64,000 bases of DNA, taken from NCBI RefSeq assembly GCF_000165425.1, contig NW_001799588.1:265827-329826 (forward strand). Reading direction: 5' to 3'. Under the pieces are notes generated by a model. It did not search any database, had not been told where the DNA came from, and saw nothing but the letters and a program-made list of their open reading frames with translations. The DNA is from Paramecium tetraurelia (Eukaryota; Ciliophora; Oligohymenophorea; Peniculida; Parameciidae). Positions 58,665-64,000 of the stretch are shown piece by piece (the stretch's first letter is position 1; each line of letters begins with the position of its first letter). The translations under genes were made by a program, and so were the position numbers.

Positions 58665-60059
58665 TCAGACTATTTTTAATTTTTACAAATTTTCTATTTA
58701 TTTTTTTAACTACAAGATATCACCTTCCAACTCGCCAATTTCATACTTGCTTCGTTTTAATTCTCTATCTAACTGTTTAATTTTATCATTCAACTTAGAA
58801 ACAGTAGATTCTAGTTCATAATTGCTTTCATTAGCAATAAGTAATCTTTCCTTTTCTGTTTTTAACAATTATTTCAATTTATCTCTCTCATTTTTGAAAT
58901 ATTATTATTCCTCTTCTAAGTCTACTTATTATTATTTAACTAATTATTCCATTTATTAAATGTAAAGTTTTTGTTGTTCGAATTAAGAGACTAAGCAACT
59001 ATAATAACATTAATACTACTCACTTAATTATTATAAGTATTATTAATATTATTATGTTTTCTACATTTCAATCATTAAATCTTCATTCTTTTTTTGTAAT
59101 TCTATTTCATGGTACTTTTAAAATTATTAATTATCTTCTTCTAATTATTAAATTTGTTATTCTTGGTTTCTACATCTTGTATTCATCAAATTTAATTCTA
59201 ATTCCAGCCTATCATATCTATCCTATATTTCCTAAATTTATTTTTATTTTTCAGCTTTAGTTTTTTCCATTTCTGCTTGTTTTGTTCTTAGGATGTTGGC
59301 ACTTTACGTTCTATTATTTTCGGATAATTCTTAAATTTCCATATAATGCTATTTTTCCTTTTCTTTCATTTCTTCAGCTAAAATTCTTAATTTCCTTTCA
59401 GCCTCGATCAATTTTCCTTAAACTTCTTTACTTAATAGAATAGCATTTTAATCTTCTTACTATTTAGAAGAAATTTCAGAATTATGATTTTTTGATTTTT
59501 GCTTTATTTATTTTTACGATTATTGTTGTTCATGTGTCTCTTTTTTAGAACTTTATACCTAATTTTCTACTATTTAAATATCAGATTGTATATTTTCTAA
59601 ATTCTTCATTTAGACCATATGATTATTATAGGCATTAAGCTACAGCTGTGAAGATAATTATGATAGCTAATGTTAAAAATTTTGCTCCATTTAATTAAAA
59701 GTGTTTCTTAAGAATGATTTTGAAACTGCTTCTAAGTGAAATTCTTTAGACCTACTTTATAATAGAGTATTTTCTTAATTTATTAATTTTTCTTATTCTA
59801 TTTTTATCTTTCCCATTTCTTTCAACTCTCCTTAAAGTTAATTAGCATCGTAAACTTTGAAGTACATCTAATCTCTCATTAAATTATTATTTATCTTTGT
59901 TGCCTAATATACTGTTTCAGAAATATCAATTAAAATTATTGAATCCTAATTTAGGTTATTTTTTTTTTTTTGTAATTCTTCTTTGATGTTTTAGTATTCA
60001 CAATCAAGATATATTATTTCCTTATTAGGAATCTCACAAATGATTTTGCAATTAGCCAT
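58665..60059 (-). CDS. Coiled-coil Gln-rich protein, 464 aa
   Basis: A single intronless frame from ATG 60059 to TGA 58667-58665. The first ~80 residues look globular (MANCKIICEIPNKEIIYLD, VYQATKINNNLMRDQMYFKV). The rest is coiled coil with many TAA/TAG glutamines, e.g. AERKLRILAEEMKEKEKQ, ELELNLMNTRCRNQEQQIQ, and the terminal SKLNDKIKQLDRELKRSKYE. No catalytic motif. The globular start followed by a coil resembles SAS-6-type cartwheel and centriolar proteins in layout only; I do not claim that identity. Confidence 0.78.
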
Positions 60060-60735
60060 TAAATATTTATGATTATAGAATTATGATTTGTTATCAAATT
60101 TTTTTGAGATTTTAATAGAATTTCTGTTATATTTATACTTTTTACCTATTTTATCATAACACGAGTAGTCAAATATAAATCTAGTATTTTTATTCAACTC
60201 AATACTACTCAGATATCATGACAATCCTTCTTGTAATAATCGTCATCATATTGGTGCCTCTAGTTTTCTTTATACAATTCAGTGTATTTGTTTTGAAAGG
60301 CTTCAAGTTTCATTCATCGTTAATTCTAATTAGTGATCCCCTTTATATAATCAGAAATTCAGATCTGAATTGCTGCAGTGTTGCCAAAAAAATTATACAA
60401 TTTTATAATTTTAAAGAATCTATTAATAACCAGTCTCATTTAGATTTATTTAGAATTGAATTAGTTTCAGATACATTTTTTCGATTATTCACAATTAAAA
60501 ATAATTCCTCTCCTTATTTTTTTTATTTTCAAATGATATGAAACTTTTATATAAAATAACATAGCTAAGCCAAGGTGAAAAATTGCGATAATTGCAATTA
60601 AACCATGAGTCTTCTACATATTTTTTTCTAAGCCTAAATAAACATAGCAGGCTAATTTTTAGAATTACATCTTGTTTCTTTATAATATATTTTCTCTCTA
60701 TTATTTTATAGAATAAAAATAGATTTCACAATGCA
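60060..60735. other. Unresolved region with short open stretches
   Basis: A 107-codon plus-strand frame (60218-60541) is hydrophobic and looks like the antisense of low-complexity sequence. On the minus strand a start MYLKLIQFQINLNETGYQQ and a possible 26-nt intron give about 50 codons, but no full gene. I leave it unassigned. Confidence 0.35.
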
Positions 60736-61242
60736 TCATCGAGCGTTGGAATTGCAATTTATTTTGTAAATATAATCTTAATTGTAAAAATAGAAAATCA
60801 ACATTTACATACTCAAAATAATTTTGGATTTGACATATTATAAAATTTATTTGATCTACTAAGAATTTTTTAGAGGGAGTTTTACTATTGTGGAATCCAC
60901 ATATCCATGCTATTATTAATACACTCTTTGGAATTTCTTATCTAAAGCAATCTTAAAATTGTCTCGGTTTTCTACTTGTCCATTATCCTTTAATAATATA
61001 ACTTCTATAACTAGTTTTGACTAAAACTGTTATTATGAGGGAGCATCCATGAGTGAGTAATTAAAAATAATCATAAAATCTTGAAAATTGATATCAATTA
61101 CTCTCTAGATTCGATTCACCAATTTATCACTTTAAATTAAAAATTCCTCTCCTTTCATCACAGACTATAGGCCTTCAACAAGATATAAGAGATGCGGAAG
61201 TAATTTTTTATGCTAGCTTATTTATTTTTTTAACATAATCAT
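60736..61242 (-). CDS. Unknown protein, C-terminal part clear, start uncertain
   Basis: An uninterrupted frame of 169 codons from the ATG at 61242 to TGA 60738-60736; the frame stays open further upstream to about 61370 without a Met, so an earlier exon is possible. The protein contains KKLLPHLLYLVEGLQSVMKG, DKLVNRIQRVIDINFQDFMI, EVILLKDNGQVENRDNF and KKFQRVYQQQHGYVDSTIVK. The LLYLVEG piece recalls the ERCC4-type nuclease fold (MUS81/EME1, FAAP24), but the catalytic ERKxxxD motif is absent and the evidence is one short match. Function unassigned. Confidence 0.5.
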
Positions 61243-61926
61243 AATCTCAAAATAAAAGCTTGAGCTCTATATTAAATTTTTATTCCTATTACATTCATTG
61301 CTCTTATCTAGAGATGAAGAAGTAATGTTAATTTAAATTTAGATAAACAATCAAAATAGTTTAAAATAACAGTTTTCAATATGATTTTATTGGTATCCCA
61401 AAAATGTTTCAAGTCACGGCTCTAATAAATTTTGGGTTGACATTATAATAAGTTATGTAATAATTGAAATTAAATTAGAAATCCTAAATTTTTATGTTTT
61501 AAATGTAAAATGTAAAAGTAGATTTGTAGATCAGAATTAGAAATAACCCATTACAGCAATAGTTTTTTTTATAGTAAATTTGTTATGGCCTCAGATATGA
61601 AGAAGAATCATAAAATGGTAAGAAAAGCTATTAAAAATTTAACTTTATAATTAATTTGATACTTCATAAAAATTTAAAATGATCTAAACACTAAGTAATA
61701 ATTCATTGTATATCAATAGATTTTGAGTACCTGTTTAAATTAAAAATAAGTGACTTTGATAAAAAAAGATGTTGAGCATTGTTAATTGTTTTAAAGAAAT
61801 CAGTGTTTTAGTAATTGCAAACTTGTTTATAGATATTAATGAAAGTTCTGCCTTCTTATCTTTTTGAATTCTTCTTTTCTGTAAAATAGTTCTTGTTAAT
61901 AAGTTTATATTATAATTAAAATAAAA
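61243..61926. other. AT-rich intergenic stretch
   Basis: Holds the possible 5' extension of the minus-strand gene (to about 61370) and the upstream region of the SPRY-like gene. The rest is AT-rich without a recognisable feature. Confidence 0.45.
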
Positions 61927-63134
61927 ATGGATAACTCTGAAACAAAAGAAATCTAAGAAAAATAATTTATTTGCATTGATCCAAAGTGTGATTAACCAAA
62001 TCGATTATTCAAATCTAAAAATGAGAATCATTCTCATAAATCTCATGATCATCAATTATACTCTGAATTCTAAAAACTAATTCGTGCACAATTTCCATAA
62101 TAGATTCGAGAATAAATAAATCAATAATTTAGCAAGGATGAATTAATCAAAGCAATCTAAACTAGATCAGTGTAAATGCATGAGTCTGTCAAAAATTTTG
62201 AAGAAAATCTAATAAAGTATATGTAACTCATTATGAATCTTTAGAACTATCGAAGCCTATGATATTTTGGGGGCCGATAAAGTTTCTATTAATCAAGCTT
62301 TAAGTCAATTAAACGAACAAAATCCTCCTTAACAACTTAATATTTAAGGGTTGATTCATGTACTCAAATTCAATAAATTGGGTCCCTAAAAGGTTTTGGA
62401 AAAATGGAAAAGAGAAGGCGAAATCATCCTAAAAGAACTTAGCACATAAGCAGACGCAGCCTTAAAAACTTTAGGGAATGTTACCATTGCAAGTTATATG
62501 CACATTCAACATCTCCAAAGTCCTTTGATTTTATAAAAGTAATAATGAAACTATCAATAGAATGCACTTTGCTTGGAGTTAAAGCTATAAGGCAAGTTCA
62601 GTTACAATTAGAGAAGAGGCAGCCTATGAGAAGGGAAATTCCATGGGATTGGTGTGTATCTAATAGATTTTGGAAAAGGATCAAGTCCAGAGCATTACTG
62701 TAGATGTCAAAGAAAGAGCTGGAGTAATATTATATTATAATGCATAGAATCTATACATAGGAGTACTAGATATTAATGAAAGAAAGTAAAGAGGTAGAAA
62801 GGCTTTCAGTTTTCATGATTGGAATGAATCAGGACATGGCTTATATTTAATCTATCATGGAGGATGTATAGAATTCTCACTCTAAAGTAGATGTTTTTAG
62901 TTCTAATGATCCATCAATAAATACAAAGAAAGCAGGTTTTACATTTGATTAAAATGATAAGATCATCCTCACCTGGAATGGTCCCGAGCATTCTGTCACT
63001 ATTCTTAAAGTTGGAAGTAGTCATGTAATAATCATAATGTATTATATCAGCAATTTACTTTTAAAGTTAATCCTGATGGACAATACCATTTTGCAGCAGG
63101 CTTGTTCAAATGTGAAATAAGATTGCTTGAATGA
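61927..63134 (+). CDS. TRIM/SPRY-like protein, 368 aa
   Basis: Introns at 62217-62244, 62539-62560, 62866-62890 and 63025-63050 give an exact frame. The N-terminus has a small Cys/His cluster (FICIDPKCDQ, NENHSHKSHDH) like the end of a B-box. The middle is helical. The C-terminal ~140 residues form a beta sandwich with TRIM/PHR-type features: KAFSFHDWNESGHGLYLIYH, GGYVFSSNDPSINTKKAGFT, FDQNDKIILTWN and FTFKVNPDGQYHFAAGLF. It is probably a paralogue-type relative of the B-box/PHR gene at 49816-50999, since both join a zinc cluster, a coil and a sandwich. The ligand is unknown. Confidence 0.78.
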
Positions 63135-63270
63135 TCTATTTAATTCTAATGATTAGATATATATGAAAGTATATTTTTTATAAATTCTATCCCAATAATT
63201 GTTATGTCAAAAATTATTAAAGAATTTGTTTGTAATTTAAATGCAATACTCATATTTAATAATAAATTTA

Positions 63271-63681
63271 ATGAAATCTAAAGGTAAATCGAATAAGTGT
63301 AAGTAATAGTAAGCTGACATCTACACTAAGAAAGACATTCTTTCAAGAATCAAAGTAACTGAAGACATTACTGAAATACTTGAATATACTACTAATGAAG
63401 ATAACGATATTAGACTTGCTGCAACATCCCAGTTGTGTCCTTGTAAAGTTTAGGAAGATGTTCCTGAATTTTGGGATAGAGTTTTCTAATTAGTAGATGA
63501 CCCATAATCAAAAATAAGAGCAAGAGTTCTGCATATTATTTGTGATGGCTCACCCAACAGACTTTAAAATGAAGTGATGGATGCTTTATATAAATTTAAC
63601 AGAGATTCTGACCAGGAAATAAGAAGACAAGCACATAAAGTACTTGCTAAAGCATAAAAGGGTACTTGGAATGTGTTGTGA
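63271..63681 (+). CDS. Small HEAT-repeat protein, 136 aa
   Basis: An intronless frame. After a basic N-terminus (MKSKGKSNKCKQQQADIYTK) three helical HEAT units follow: ITEILEYTTNEDNDIRLAAT, VFQLVDDPQSKIRARVLHII and ALYKFNRDSDQEIRRQAHKV, each with the D-x-x-I/V-R turn typical of HEAT repeats. This is a compact stand-alone repeat protein; partner unknown. It faces the end of the next, minus-strand gene 27 bp away. Confidence 0.82.
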
Positions 63682-63707
63682 TTACTAAAATTAATTCTTA
63701 TAAAAGA

Positions 63708-64000
63708 TCAAAATTAATTATATTTGCTTATTTTTCTTTATGTATCTTCAGATTATTTGTAGCTATTCCTTGGTTACTCCTTTCTTATTGTATTTGAATG
63801 ATACTAATGTTCATACGAGTTATCATTTTCTTATTCTTGTTCGTTATTTTCAATTTTGAATTATTGTTATGGATAATTTATAGATAATCTATTTGATTGA
63901 TAAAGACTCTTATTGTAATATGGATCTACTGGTTAAATTGTCAATGCTCTGCTAACTTTCTTGATGGGACTTATTTTTGTAGATGGAAACAATGCTTCCT
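63708..64000 (-). CDS. C-terminal part of a Ser/Asn/Gln-rich protein (truncated by the window edge)
   Basis: From the window end the minus strand is open for about 97 codons to TGA 63710-63708: TKISPIKKVSRALTIQPVDP, YYNKSLYQSNRLSINYPQQQ, then a polar tail ending RKISKYNQF. The N-terminal part lies outside the window. No domain is visible in the piece, which is probably a disordered tail. Confidence 0.65.

Noticed and set aside
60218-60541. 107-codon plus-strand open frame with hydrophobic start
   Set aside because: Composition is that of AT-rich non-coding sequence; no conserved segment and no intron-linked extension.
1-64000. Prokaryotic mobile element, CRISPR array, phage region or operon
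   Set aside because: Genetic code, micro-introns and gene families are eukaryotic (ciliate) throughout; no direct-repeat array, integrase or transposase was seen.
1-64000. Unexcised internal eliminated sequences bounded by TA repeats
   Set aside because: The frame-breaking sites I found are single-base changes, not 26-bp or longer insertions with TA ends; no candidate could be supported.

Overview
The window reads as macronuclear DNA of a Paramecium-type ciliate (aurelia group most likely). It is very AT-rich. Long reading frames appear only when TAA and TAG are read as glutamine and TGA is kept as the sole stop. Genes are packed on both strands, often with gaps of tens of bases, and are cut by tiny introns of about 22-33 nt (one possible 19-nt case) that mostly begin GTA and end TAG. 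Removing these introns closes the frame exactly in nearly every gene, which is the main internal check on the models below. I saw no bacterial-style operon, tRNA, rRNA, CRISPR array or transposase.

Layout. 0.1-6.7 kb (minus): a giant cysteine-rich, GPI-anchor-like surface protein of the immobilisation-antigen type, carrying two single-base frame breaks. 7.9-10 kb: a decayed CDK-type kinase pseudogene and a broken minus-strand gene. 10.1-13 kb: a hybrid histidine kinase whose catalytic boxes are lost but whose receiver domain is kept. 13-16.6 kb: FAM50/XAP5 and three small ciliate proteins. 16.6-20.4 kb (minus): RBX1, ornithine aminotransferase and a Spen-like RRM-SPOC protein. 20.6-26 kb: a large WD40 protein and a MORN-repeat protein. 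26-27.2 kb: a broken gene. 27.6-31 kb: LRR, TPR and an unknown protein. 31.4-38 kb: E2F (minus), a BAR-like coiled coil, a cyclic-nucleotide-domain K+ channel with a zinc knuckle, and an NAD-binding epimerase-like protein.

38.6-42.7 kb: a protein kinase, two coiled-coil or unknown minus-strand proteins, and DPM3. 42.7-47.2 kb: a membrane protein and a P4-type flippase. 47.2-52.7 kb: two long coiled-coil proteins flanking a B-box/PHR-like protein whose start codon lies 8 bp from its divergent neighbour. 52.8-58.1 kb: SmD1, a PMCA-type Ca2+-ATPase homologue whose catalytic aspartate is replaced by cysteine in an otherwise intact frame, and a 2-phosphoglycerate-kinase-like P-loop protein. 58.7-64 kb: a coiled-coil protein, an unknown, a TRIM/SPRY-like protein, a HEAT-repeat protein and the C-terminal end of a minus-strand gene.

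The genes do not form one pathway. The recurring theme is paralogues whose frame is preserved while their enzyme motifs are lost (histidine kinase, Ca2+-ATPase), next to openly decayed copies (CDK and two others). This fits the retention-then-loss of duplicates known after Paramecium whole-genome duplications. I regard the cysteine-substituted P-type ATPase and the receiver-only histidine kinase as the most interesting items.
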